Positions 11,397-21,963 of a stretch of 64,000 nucleotides of DNA are shown here, piece by piece. The number at the start of each line of letters is the position of its first letter. Position 1 is the stretch's first letter. The stretch is from Darksidea phi (lineage: Eukaryota > Ascomycota > Dothideomycetes > Pleosporales > Lentitheciaceae), in assembly GCA_030770425.1 (NCBI GenBank), contig JASJFT010000007.1, positions 475,248-539,247 of the forward strand. Reading direction: 5' to 3'. The notes beneath the pieces are model-generated. The model made no database searches. It was not told the DNA's origin and saw only the letters and a list, made by a program, of their open reading frames with translations. Made by a program: the position numbers and the translations under genes.

Positions 11397-12403
11397 ATGG
11401 CCACGACCGCCCGACCCAGCGTAGTCCCGCAGCAAGACCTCGAGAGCTTCCAGGAGCATCTGAACAAGTCGACGAGGATACTAGCTCTGGTAGGAGCTGG
11501 TCTGTCTGCTTCTTCGGGCCTACCCACGTTTAGAGGAGCGGGTGGTTTGTGGCGGACTCACGATGCTACGCAATTAGCTACACCCGAGGCCTGGGCGCGG
11601 GATCCAGGGCTGGTCTGGCAGTTTTACAACTATAGACGGCACATGGCGCTCAAAGCGAAGCCCAATCCCGCTCACTATGCGCTCGCCGAGCTGGCCAGGC
11701 AGAAGAAGGACTTCATCACGTTGAGCCAGAACGTCGACGGTATGCAACCCACCCCCACCTTACCTCCCATCACTGACACGACTACCCACCAGGCCTCTCC
11801 CCACGCGCCAGACACCCCGAAGACCAGCTCAAGCTCCTTCACGGCTCCCTCTTCGACGTCAAATGCTCGGACTTCTTCTGCAACTACCAAGAATCAGCCA
11901 ATTACACCGACCCCATCGTCCCCGCCCTTGCCATCCCCACTGACGAGTCAGACCCCACGACCACCACTGCCCTTACACAACGCGAACTCGACGTCTCCGA
12001 TGTAAACGTCGACCTCCCTGAACTCGACCTCAGTCACCTTCCCAAGTGCCCAAAATGCACGCGCGGACTACTTAGACCTGGTGTGGTATGGTTCGGCGAG
12101 CGATTACCTGAGAAGGTCATGGAGGATATCGAACATTGGATGAAGGTACCCGAGAAGATTGATCTCATTATGGTGATCGGGACGAGTGCAACAGTGTATC
12201 CCGCCGCGGGCTATGTAGACTATGCGAGGGCCAAAGGGGCGCGGGTCGCCATCGTCAACATGGACAAGAAGGACGTGCCGGCTAGTGGGCTGAACAAGGG
12301 CGACTGGTTCTTTGAGGGCGATGCGGCGCAGATTATGCCTGAGATTCTTAAGAGCGTTATTGGCGAGTTGAAGGAGATGCCTGATGCTGCGGCGGGGTCA
12401 TGA
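11397..12403 (+). CDS. SIRT5-like NAD-dependent protein deacylase
   Basis: The model is join(11397..11739, 11793..12403), 954 nt, giving 317 aa. The intron (53 nt) follows the codon for Asp in QNVDG. Sirtuin motifs run in order: the NAD-binding GAGLSASSGLPTFRG (33-47), QNVDGL, the catalytic His131 in LHGSLF, zinc cysteines 139, 144, 200 and 203, then GTSATVYPAAG and a VNMD segment. Tyr77 and Arg80 (FYNYRR) fall where human SIRT5 has Tyr102 and Arg105, the pair that binds succinyl, malonyl or glutaryl groups. The enzyme is therefore predicted to remove acidic acyl marks from lysine, using NAD. The segment between the cysteine pairs is about 55 residues, somewhat long for the class. No clear mitochondrial presequence is visible at this start; an upstream start in another exon cannot be ruled out. 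Confidence 0.92.
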
Positions 12404-12656
12404 TGGCCAGTGACGGAACGAATAGCGGGGAGTTCATTGGTTTCGGCTAAATTGGGTTCTGAAAGATCTTGTACAAGAAACTCGACGATAATGGTACAGG
12501 ACTCGGTAATACTAGCATGCCCAAATAGTCTGATATACATTAGCGCTATGCTACATAGTTGTTTCGCGATATGTCATCCATAGGTATTACGCATGCGTCC
12601 AAGAACACACTCCCTACCCCAAACGCCTAGCAATGCACACACTACGCACACAGCCA

Positions 12657-14317
12657 TCAATACCTCCTCTTAATACTAGGCTTAACCCAATGCGGTCCAT
12701 CCTCACACCTATGCTGATGCTTATACCTCCTAATCTTATCAATATCCCACCCAGTCGTAAACGACGCATGCACCCCCTCAAACACGCCATGCTTCCCCTT
12801 ATCCGGAACCTTACGATGACCCAGACGAATTGAGCGAGACATGTGACAGTGCTGCCCATGGAACGTCCACTGATAACACGCCGTCTCCTCCTCGCACGCC
12901 TCCGCGCAGGCATGAAGATCCGTATGCGCGCCATGATGATCCGGCGGCGCGAAGCCATCCCAGTCCGCAGCATCCCAGTCAAGCCGGCGTGTAAGTCGAC
13001 CCAAGTTGGTGAAATCGATTAGATCGGCGTATAGTAGGGCGCGTTTTGAGCGATCTCTCTTCATTTCCCACTGCCACAGCTTTTCCATTTCCGCGGGCGG
13101 CGTCTTGTGCAGACCGATGACGGGCTCGCACCAGTATCTCTTGCCGCTGCCAAAGGGCGTGCCGGCGAGGCTGTGCGGGTTGAACATGGGCCAAAGGCCT
13201 GAGAGGGAGACGGCTGCTTTGTCGTGGAGGGCCCAGCCTAGGATGCTGTCGCCGCAGCAGTCGGTGCGGATGTCTTGCTTGTATTCCTCTGAGAGGCGGG
13301 GGCCTTTGATGCCGAGGGAGTTCTTTTGCCGGTCTACGAGGCGATGTGCGGCGGCGTGAGAGAGGATGTAGCCGGGGCCGTTGTAGGCGTACCAGATGGG
13401 GTCTTTTGAATCCGGGGGTTTGCGACCGGGAGACGGTGAGCCGAAGTAGTAGGGCAGCGTGTGGTCGTAGTTTTCTAGGAGGCGGAACACGTTGTCCCAG
13501 AATATGTAAGTGTCTAGTCCGAGGAAGATGAACCATTCCGCAGCCGGTCTTTGCTCGACTGCGTATTCAACGCCAGGTAGAAACTTGTACTTGTCGACTT
13601 TCCACACTTCATGACTCTGTTCGAGGTGTTTTCCGGAAGACTTCTTTTGCGTATCGTAGATGGCATAGTCGTCTTCTTTCAGATACGTTTCTGCCGGAAG
13701 CGAGGCGAGAACATCGATAGCTTGATGGTTCGAATCGCCGTACGTATAATTCTTATCCGAGACGACGAGCAAATTATCAATGCATCTGACTACACTGGCC
13801 AGCTGCGCTTTCGTTCGCCTCGGATCATCTGCTACACTAACCTGCAACACGACCTGGATCTTCCTCAACAGCTCCTTTGGAAAATTGTCGCATCCCACCT
13901 CTTCCTCCCCACTCTTCTCATACGCCCTGAACCTTGTCGGCGTGTCCCAATGCCACCAATCCTTCCCTTTCTTGTCCTGTGCCTCGAGCCCATGCGGCGT
14001 TGTCGGGTACGGCTCGGGATGGAATGACTTTGGTGGGAAGACGATAGCTGGTAGTGCCTTAAACGTGTGTCGGTTGAAGAGGAAGTGGTATTCGAGAATA
14101 GCGAGGAACGACACTGCGATACATAGAAAGAATGTCCAGCGACGTAGGTCAGAGACCTAGAGGTGGAGTGTAAAGTTAGTAATGCCATAATAAAGGTGTA
14201 TCGGTAGCCATTATCTCTTGTAGTAGCGTTGGGGTGTTGCGATAGATGACGCAATTTTGCACATCTGGCTCGGACTGCAGAGTTACCTACAGCAATACGA
14301 CGCGGTCGGACGAGCAT
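12657..14317 (-). CDS. GT31-type glycosyltransferase, type II membrane protein
   Basis: The model is complement(join(12657..14156, 14291..14317)), 1527 nt, giving 508 aa. Exon 1 is only nine codons (MLVRPRRIA); the 134-nt intron has its acceptor CTCTAG at 14157. The spliced N-terminus is a short basic tail followed by a signal-anchor helix (WTFFLCIAVSFLAILEYHFLF), so the catalytic part should face the Golgi lumen. The catalytic region (about 80-400) has the fungal GT31 features: the SDKNY strand, WFIFLGLDTYIFWDN in place of the D-x-D strand, YAYNGPGYILS, and a CCGDSILG motif. A Cys-rich C-terminal part (DLHACAEACEEETACYQWTF) resembles a PAN/Apple module. The acceptor and sugar are unknown; relatives are annotated as beta-1,3-galactosyltransferase-like. 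It converges with the sirtuin gene. Confidence 0.87.
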
Positions 14318-16520
14318 CGTGATTCGCCGAATTCAGAGGGAAAGATAGGCACGTCGCCCGGTCATGTCATGTTGAAAGGTATAGACGAAGTCCTCAGTTT
14401 TCCCCCTCCCATGAAGTTGAGAAGAGAAACCAAGAATATGTGGCGCAATTGAGGACAGTGCTATGACGCGTCGTTAGTGTATACTTTTGACCCACCGTGC
14501 ATGTCGTCTTTCTGCGCTAGGGAATGCTAGCCGTCGCGGCGCGACAGATAGACCAATGGTATGGCTAGCATAGCCGATCTCCCGACTTTGCGTTGAGGAC
14601 GATCATTCCGAAGGACCCATCCCGCAGGATATGAGGAGTACCGAGATAGAAGCGGGAGGGAATGTGGGGATTCGTAACCAAGGTAGAGATTATTGAACGT
14701 TTGTGGATGCTAAAATCCCTGTTGGGACTGACAGACCTACAACCACGAAAAGAAAAAAAAGACGATATGAACCCTATTAATTATAGAGTAAGGATGAGCA
14801 AAGAAAAGGTCGTAGGGTCCATCGGGGAGAAGGAGATTCGTCGTTCGAAATCGAAACGGAGATTTGAACGAATCGGCTCTGGTACCTGAGCTGGGTCGTA
14901 TTGGTTCCCAAATGTATCAATCTTCCGTGGTTATACGTGAAGGCGATGTGAGAAATACGGACGCTACTCAGATGTCGGATCAAGGTGGTCAACAAGAGAC
15001 CTACTACTAGCAGAGGCGCAGCCGACAGGATCGAAGCACACCGCCACTGAGTAAAGGGGAATAAAAGGGAGTGATACTATATCCCTCCTTGTATATTAAA
15101 TGGAAGAGACATCTAGAGGCTAAAAGCTAGGAAGGCGGAGACATCAATTATGCAGATAGAAGGGAGTTAGCCTACTAAGTCAATAAAGTCGTGGCATGAA
15201 ACGCGCGATCGATCATCCACCAGAAACAGAGAACTGTTGACAAGGAATGCGAGCACATTTGCTAACGGTTTGAAGCAGGCCGCCACCTCATCGTCTTCTC
15301 ATACGTGAACAAATCTGGGTTAGCACGTCTAATACAGCTTCAACGACGGCTTATCAGCGTTGTCTAATGCCACGCTCAGGCTGCCTAGTAACTTCTTTAC
15401 ACAGTACCGCTCAAGCGAAAGAGGTGAGGGGTCAAATCTCTCAGTTGCCGCATCAGCAGCATAGAAAGCACATCTTACGCGCTCCACTTCCCCCAATAAA
15501 CCGACAAACACCTCAGGACAAACAACAAAGCCGTACAAAATCTTAGAGGTGCATTTGGACTACTTAGCTCCATTTTAAGCGAAATGTGACTCGAGTACGA
15601 CGATAAATTCGACTACTGTATCGTCCAGCACGACTTCTCTGTTCACTAGCTTGATGACAAATATCCCATCACTGCGACAAAAAGAGAACGCGACACACAG
15701 TAGAAGAATACATATACCTTATATTATAGTAAGATTGTAAACAGTGTGGGCTACTGACATGCTCTCTAGCGCCAGTGCGATGGTTAGGATAAGGGCACTC
15801 GTCGCATCGCTAGAAAGCAAATTAGATCTGCCGGGGAGCTGCTTCATAAGATTACTGTGATGATTAAGGTGCTAAGAGGAAAGAAGATGTACTTGAAGAG
15901 TGTATGCGGATATCGACGAAGATAGAGAAGAGAGGAGCTATTAACGGAACGCATGATGAAATGTGACAGAACAGGTACGAAAATACGGCGCACTGTGGTT
16001 GGTGGTGAAAGTTGCATCCTTCATTCCATGCGAAGAAGATTTAGGGTGCGGAGGAAGTGGTGGCTGAGTTCATTCTGGATAGTATGATGAGGAGTGAGGA
16101 TGTTAAGAGTTGTGGTACTGGGAAGTTACCGTCAAGGTTGGTTTGCAGTGAGGCGTCTAGCAGATTAGACTAATCATTTACAGAGAAGAGGGAGGGCGGA
16201 TGAGATCAATATCGTCGTCTGTTTGCATTTGGAGGCTTGATTCTGAGATCCTGAATTGAGAGGGCCAGAGCTCCATTACCGACGGAGAAATCAGAGGTGT
16301 ATTTTCCGCGTCGATGACATTAAGGCGGCCTCACGCAATGCTGAAATAGTTCTGTGGTCTTGAATCCTGCCGGTAGATGCGACTATAATTCCCGTCTGTG
16401 CTGGGATGAGTCAGCCCAAGCGGCGCGTCAGAATATAAGCCAGAAGCTCCCCGCAAGCTTGTAGCTACCCACAGCTCACGTACATGATCGCATAGCGACC
16501 CTTACTAACCTCGTGCAAAT
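14318..16520. other. Gene-poor spacer of 2.2 kb
   Basis: All frames are broken and I could recognise no protein, tRNA or terminal repeat. The composition is not extreme, so it does not look like a RIP-mutated transposon. The left end presumably holds the GT31 promoter. From about 16496 the sequence CTTACTAACC...AAATAG looks like a branch point and 3' splice site feeding the decayed gene that follows. Confidence 0.4.
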
Positions 16521-16522
16521 AG

Positions 16523-17084
16523 TCTCCGACGTCCGCAGCTGCGATTTCCCTGTAACCCTCTCGCGAAGCGGCTCCTACGCTCAATGCTGCGGCACTTCTG
16601 ACGTGTGCAATTCCTTCACCTCGTGCTCCGCCAAACACCGTCTTCGCCGAATCAGCGACCGTATCGTGCGACAATGCTCTTTGCAATACGGAAGTGATTG
16701 TTTCTACAACGGGTGCGCAAGGTGGGGCTTCGTTTTTGGGCTGCTGGGCGACGAGCTTGGGAACGGGAGCATTCATACTGTTGCAGGATATCGGCAGCGG
16801 TAAGGGCTGATAGGTTAGACATGGAGAATTTGGATAGGAAGTGCTGACTGGATTGTAACTCAATTGGTATGCCTACACTCACTGTATCACAGTCTAGCTC
16901 GAACAGTAGCAGTAAAGAGTCAACGGATACGGCGAATTCGCGCTTCGGCACTACTACTGAATCATCGTCACCGACGAGTTCTGGAAAGTCCGCTCCAACA
17001 TATAAGGGTAACGGTGCGACTCCAGCCTTGCAGCCATTGTCGGGGATTGTAGAACTGATAGCAGGGTTCCTTGCCCTCTTATAA
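16523..17084 (+). pseudogene. Decaying Cys-rich GPI-anchored-type protein gene (5' end not found)
   Basis: Three pieces in two plus-strand frames look like one protein. A good 3' splice site (branch CTAAC, AAATAG at 16522) opens onto SCDFPVTLSRSGSYAQCCG then TSDVCNSFTSCSAK. One base later the frame must shift to continue as VFAESATVSCDNALCN and ASFLGCWATSLGTGAFILLQDIGS up to a GTAAGG donor at about 16799. The next piece, PTLTVSQSSSNSSS onward to 17084, is Ser/Thr-rich and ends in a short polar spacer and hydrophobic tail (GIVELIAGFLALL), as in GPI-signal proteins. Joining the last two pieces in frame would need the intron to end in TTG just before 16867, because no AG acceptor lies in the right phase. 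A one-base shift plus a missing acceptor point to a pseudogene. A missed complex gene model or a sequencing error is possible. Confidence 0.45.
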
Positions 17085-17190
17085 TAATTTGCCTGTGGTA
17101 GTGTTTTGTTCAAAATTCAAGTGAATTCACTAAACTCTAATTGCAATATAGGCTCTACTAACAGCCCGCTATTATTTATAACCATGTTAA

Positions 17191-17982
17191 TCAGTTTTCC
17201 CGCTCTTTCGCCATCTTGACCATCATATGAAAAGACTCCTGCCTCGACTTCTCAAACTTTTCGAACACTTGCTCCACAAACCCGATTGGAATCTGCTCCT
17301 CTCCAGTCACAAGTTTCGCCCATGATTTCTCAGTAAACTCATCCAGCGGCATGCCAATCTGGCGTCCGTTTTTGATGTCCGGCTGGTGCTTTTCATCATG
17401 AAGCTCGGTCTGCACAGCTGGAGGAAAGATCTCGATGACCTTGATGTTGCCAGGCCCGTCTTTGAGCTGTTCACGCAAGGCAAGGATGAAGTGATGTAGA
17501 GCGGCTTTCGTGGCGGAGTAGTTGAGACGAGCAACAAGAGGGACTAGCGCAAGTCCGGAGGAGGTATAAATGAGCGCAGTCTCCTGTTGCTTCTGCAGAA
17601 CCGGAATTAAGGCCTTCGTAAGGTGAATATATGCGATGTAATTCGTTGTGACTTCCAAGTCTAGGGTGGATAGGTCCACTGTTTCAGGCTTGGAAAAGTC
17701 GAAGCCTCGCTGGATGCCAGAGTTGATGATAGCGCTGTCCAGGTCCGGGTGCTTGCTAGCGACGTCGTCGACGAATTTCGGTATCCGGTCAAGCTCTGTG
17801 ATGTCGAAAACGATGGGATCGACATTACTTTTGCCGTGCTTCTCCACGAAGGCATCAAGCTTCTCTTTTCGCCGGCCAACGATGATGGCTTTCTTCCCGT
17901 CGGCTACGACTTTCTCTGCGTATGCGAGGCCGATGCCTGAGGTAGCACCGATGATGAGTACTTTGTTATATTTGAGCGTCAT
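17191..17982 (-). CDS. Short-chain dehydrogenase/reductase
   Basis: This single-exon gene encodes 263 aa if translation starts at MTLKYNKVLIIGATSG (17982). The frame is open upstream to 18141, but that stretch does not resemble the family. The classical SDR fold is clear: the nucleotide-binding GATSGIG at residues 12-18, an Arg-Arg pair after strand 2 (IIVGRRKEK, suggesting NADP preference), the NSG motif in place of NAG, the catalytic Ser in YTSSG, and Tyr and Lys in YSATK near residue 154. It has no signal peptide or membrane helix, so it is probably cytosolic. It resembles DltE-like oxidoreductases that fungal genomes carry in many copies; the substrate cannot be predicted. It is divergent from the Zn2Cys6 regulator, 556 bp away, which may control it. 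Confidence 0.88.
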   Translation of the reverse strand: MTLKYNKVLIIGATSGIGLAYAEKVVADGKKAIIVGRRKEKLDAFVEKHGKSNVDPIVFDITELDRIPKFVDDVASKHPDLDSAIINSGIQRGFDFSKPETVDLSTLDLEVTTNYIAYIHLTKALIPVLQKQQETALIYTSSGLALVPLVARLNYSATKAALHHFILALREQLKDGPGNIKVIEIFPPAVQTELHDEKHQPDIKNGRQIGMPLDEFTEKSWAKLVTGEEQIPIGFVEQVFEKFEKSRQESFHMMVKMAKEREN

Positions 17983-18538
17983 AGTTAGTGGCGGTGTGAT
18001 GAACGCTTTCTTAATTCCTACTCTTGTCGGCTGGGAGTATAGATATATGTGCACTTTGAGCCTCATTGGCGGCATTATTACGAAATCCGGGCCGCAACGC
18101 CAAGGTGCGGAACACTGCCACGTGACTGCGTAAGCCTCCATAGGTTGGCTCGCATCGACGAATGGAATGTACTTGCGCTTGCGAAAATGAGTAAGACAGT
18201 GTAGCTATCGGAGCTGAGAGGATGCCCTATCTCCGAATGCACACAGCATCGTTCGCGTTCTGATATGGGGTTACCATGACGTTGGTGGAGCTGGCCCGAA
18301 CCGACACCGGCAGTTGCATTCAGACATGTCGGGATCGAAAAGTGTAAAAAGGAATTAGAACCAGCCGGTCATATTATTTTTCTACATACATGTGTAGTCT
18401 TTAATGTTTACCTCTTAGGGTACAGGTGTGCTCGTCCTGCATGATGAGCGCTATTCAAAGGAGCTTAGCGTTGCTGACTTCCACATGTGGGCGGCTTTTC
18501 GTCCCTCCACCGAACACCGCCTTTTTTGCACATCACAA
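17983..18538. promoter_or_regulatory. Shared upstream region of SDR and Zn2Cys6 regulator
   Basis: 556 bp lie between divergent start codons. There is no convincing TATA box or obvious long inverted CGG pair that would mark a self-regulating Zn2Cys6 site. The assignment rests on gene orientation alone. Confidence 0.35.
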
Positions 18539-20364
18539 ATGAACGGCAACAGTCCCCTATCACTGGCACAGCGAACCTGCTCGCAATGTAAGGCAAGCAA
18601 GAAGAAATGTGACAAGCTCCTTCCTAAATGCAACCGGTGCCTGAGGTACTTTAATGGTTTCTTTCCATCCGACCTTCACCCGTTGCTGCAGTACACTAAA
18701 CTCGAGCAGGCTCTTAATGAACTGCACATATTCTGAGCCCGAGACACAGAATGGATCCGATCTTGGGCTTGAAACTGGAGGCTCTCTTCTCGATGAAGTT
18801 TTTCGACGTCTTGAGAAGATCGAAGGCCATATTTTCACCACCAACGCTACCAGAGAAGAATATCCGCCGTGGGAAAGACTTGCTGCTATGCGAGCGAAGC
18901 AACCAGCTCTGACAGATTCAAATTCCGAAAGCTGGCCCTTCAACTCGGATTCCTTGAAACCAAATAACATGCGCCTCTCTCTTTACAGCAGCGTGTTGCG
19001 GGCTTTAAAAGAACACGATATTACTACCGAAGCTATTGCTCACGCGTACTTTAAGCATACCCACAAGTGGCTCCCCATGATTGCGCAAATCAAGTTCGAC
19101 AAGCAGCACGCGCTTTTCAAAACAATGGAATCAGACAACAATTTCCTCCTTCAGATATCGGCAATGCATCTGCTGGTTACCCCGTATGCCGAGCATCCTC
19201 CGGCCGCTTCTCTTGAAGAGTCCTCATGGTACATGGCGTGCAAGTCCTTCTTTGCACACTATGTCGCTCTTGGTGAGCCAAGCATTGAACTGATACAGGC
19301 TGGCATCCTTATTGCTCTGTTCGAGTACCTTCAATGCGTCGGAGATCGAGCGTTGATTACACTTGGTATTTGTGCTAGACTGGGATACATGCTAGAGCTG
19401 GATGAAGTGTTCGCTATGCAATCGAACTATAATCCGGGAGAGATGAGTATAGAGCACGAAGAAGCAGTGTTGACGTATTGGGGGCTTGGTATGCTGGATC
19501 GGTAAGAGACTTTGTGGCCGAACATGATACGATCTACTATGTTACAACCGGTCAAGCGTTTCTGACAATTCTTCAGATACTTCAACATGCCTCCATTAGT
19601 CATTCCGAAGCAGCCAAGCATTCAGTATCAACCACTCAAGGATACTTTCAACAATAGTGGCTGTGGCTTTCGTGGTCCGCCAACGACTGGATTCAAAACC
19701 ATCGACTCAGATATGCTCGACTACACCCTCATGGAGGTCGAAGCATCTCATAAGCTGCGACGTGCTCATACGTTCATCCGCGACAATCGCCATCAGACTG
19801 CGGCGTCCATCTCCGACGGCGTACGGCAATTATTACAAGAATTTCAGGAGAGCCTAATGAGATTGAAAATAAGATTGCAACAAAATGGCTCATGGGCTGG
19901 CATCGTCGTAAGCCTTAGGTAAGATGACCTAAATGTACCAGCCCGCACATTCGTAACTTTGTCTCTAGCGCCGGACTCCAGCTCCAGTGTTTCTTTGTCG
20001 AGAAGCAAGGTTTCCTAGATCAAGATACCATGCAGTCTCTTCATTCCTACGTTCAACAAATTAGGGACGTCGTTGGACAATGTCGAGTCGTCAACGGCTT
20101 CATGGAAAACTATATGGAGGGGATTCAACCGACATGGAGCTCGATCCCATATCAGGCAATGCACGCCTATAAGATGGTACGCTCTGCGGATAAGCAACGC
20201 ACACTACCGGAAATCGACTTAAGCGTGTGCCTAGAAGCGATGCAGATGATGGCACAGCGATATAAGCATGCAGGTAAGCAAATGCATTGTTATATTTATC
20301 TTCCATCATTCTCTCCTAACGAACCGTTACAGCAAAATGTCTGCAGCTCCTCGAGCTATCATGA
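18539..20364 (+). CDS. Zn2Cys6 transcription factor with fungal-specific middle domain
   Basis: The model is join(18539..18645, 18710..19501, 19577..19918, 19969..20273, 20333..20364), 1578 nt, giving 525 aa. The first intron interrupts the binuclear cluster; after splicing the cysteines are 14, 17, 24, 31, 34 and 41, spaced C-x2-C-x6-C-x6-C-x2-C-x6-C, ending LLMNCTYSEPE. The rest matches the fungal transcription factor middle region (FKHTHKWLPMI, then the ALITLGICARLGYMLELDE segment near residue 270) that follows the cluster in regulators of secondary metabolism and catabolism. All introns are GT-AG with CTGAC or CTAAC branch points. At 525 aa it is on the short side. Its stop lies only 15 bp from the stop of the NmrA-like gene on the other strand, so the 3' ends of the transcripts must overlap. 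The target genes are likely the flanking reductases, by position only. Confidence 0.88.
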
Positions 20365-20379
20365 GCAACCAGCAAGCAA

Positions 20380-21440
20380 TCAGGCTTCCTCGTTAATCTT
20401 CTTCCATGCCTCTTGCAGACCAAGCGGCTTGATATTGGGGAATAGGTCGTTCAAGGAGGTGCCATCCTTGTATACAAACTGCCCTTCTTCCATCCATATC
20501 CCAAACTGTGCATAAAGCCCCTGCACCATCGGCTTCGCAACCTCCTTTCCACCAAACATATCGTAGGTCTTCTGGTGCGCTGGTAGTTCCGTGATCTCGC
20601 GCTTCTGTAATTTTTCCATAGTGTCATACACCACATCGAACTTGGCGCCTTTTCCCTTCTCAATTATAGCGAGAATTTCATTCCACGTCTTAGTATCGCC
20701 TGAGATGCGGTAATCCTGCTCCCACCTGTCTAGGCTCTGGAGCGCGGCAACGTATTTGCCGATATCGTGCGAATATGTCAACGTGATAGGCACATTCCCG
20801 GACCCGGGGATACCCGCTTTGTTTGCCTCGACATCGACAACGATGGCGAACGTCCTATTGTACGTTGGCAGCCCTGGGGCGTAGTACTCCATGAACATGC
20901 CGGGGTAGATGGCCGTCCATTCGAGATCCGTCTTCTTTAGCTCGTCCATGATCTGGAATCGCATGGCGGCGAACGGGAAAAGCGGGACATGTCTTTGGGA
21001 CGTCAGTTCGAATGACAGGCCCTTAGGATACATTTGGAACTGCTTACTCGAGCTTGTACACCACGGCGCTCCACACGTTCGGAATGTAGCGTCGAGTCAC
21101 GCTGGAGCGTGCCGCTGCATGCAACAAGTTCATCTCAGGAGTTATGTCCATTTGCGAGTTGAGCGTGGTGATCACGGTGGCGATTTTGTTTTCTTCAAGC
21201 AACTTAACGAGCGCGTCCGGGTCAGAGTAATCGGCGGCAAGGACGCGGACACCGGTGGCTTCTTTGAGCTCCGGGCTCGCCTATCGGCAATGTTAGAACA
21301 CGTCTGTAAGGATGCAAGGGATAGGAACGAACTTTGCGAGCGAGAATGATAACTTCATAGCGCCCAGTATCTTTCAAGCCGTCGACGATAGTGCGGCCGA
21401 GGCCAGCGGAGCCACCTGCGACTGCGATGACGGTAGACAT
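20380..21440 (-). CDS. NmrA-like / isoflavone-reductase-like NAD(P)-binding protein
   Basis: The model is complement(join(20380..20992, 21048..21280, 21333..21440)), 954 nt, giving 317 aa. Both introns are 52-55 nt; the second ends in AAAG. The N-terminus is an atypical-SDR Rossmann fold with a glycine-rich loop (VIAVAGGSAGLGRTIVDGL), a basic residue after strand 2 (ILARK), and AADYSDPDALVKLL typical of NmrA proteins. The mid region reads RRYIPNVWSAVVYKLEH, where plant isoflavone reductases have a catalytic Lys nearby; I cannot be sure of the catalytic residue. Members act either as NAD(P)H-dependent reductases or as redox sensors. The cytosol is likely. Tail to tail with the Zn2Cys6 regulator and near the SDR, it fits a small accessory metabolic locus. 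Confidence 0.87.
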
Positions 21441-21963
21441 GGTATTATGAGTCGAATAGCCTCTCGAAGGTTATGTATGGTTCTGTTGTATTGTTGGAGT
21501 GTCGGGGTAGGCGATGGTGATGAGCTGGAGCGTAGGATAGACATAGTGGTCCCTAACCTACCCTTTTATTCACCCCCTCGGACCGAATGCTCGTCCGCAT
21601 TTCCTCCCCTGCATTGTGCATTCGTATGAGAAACCTCTAGTAAGTTGCTGTATTTGTAATAGTAGGAAGCTTTTGGTGCGGACGAATTGTGCTGATGAAA
21701 GCGCATTTGTGAGCGGGCGGGTCGGGCGGCCGCTGCAACCGCCCGCTGACCATCAAGCCGAACCACACGCAGGAAGCAGGTACATTGGAACATTTCTCCA
21801 CAGCGCAGCAAATAAAATGCTTTTTTGAATGACGAAAAGAGACTTGCAAGCGCATGTTTATGCGCAAAATGTCAATAATTGCTATGGTTCATTTCATTTC
21901 CTATCCGGAAGTTTTTCGTCCATGCGTGCATGCAGTGCTCCTATTCTTGCTCTATGCATCCCA

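Noticed and set aside
13865..14317. Minus-strand frame of 150 codons starting with the same ATG as the GT31 gene
   Set aside because: It reads through the 134-nt intron and then runs out of frame with the conserved GT31 sequence.
16465..17113. Two overlapping minus-strand frames (132 and 153 codons) over the GPI-type relic
   Set aside because: They show no family resemblance, while the plus strand there has Cys-rich segments, a donor and a GPI-type tail.
18654..18736. Reading the Zn2Cys6 exon straight through the first intron
   Set aside because: This removes the sixth cysteine of the cluster. Splicing 18646-18709 restores the NCTYSEPE motif.
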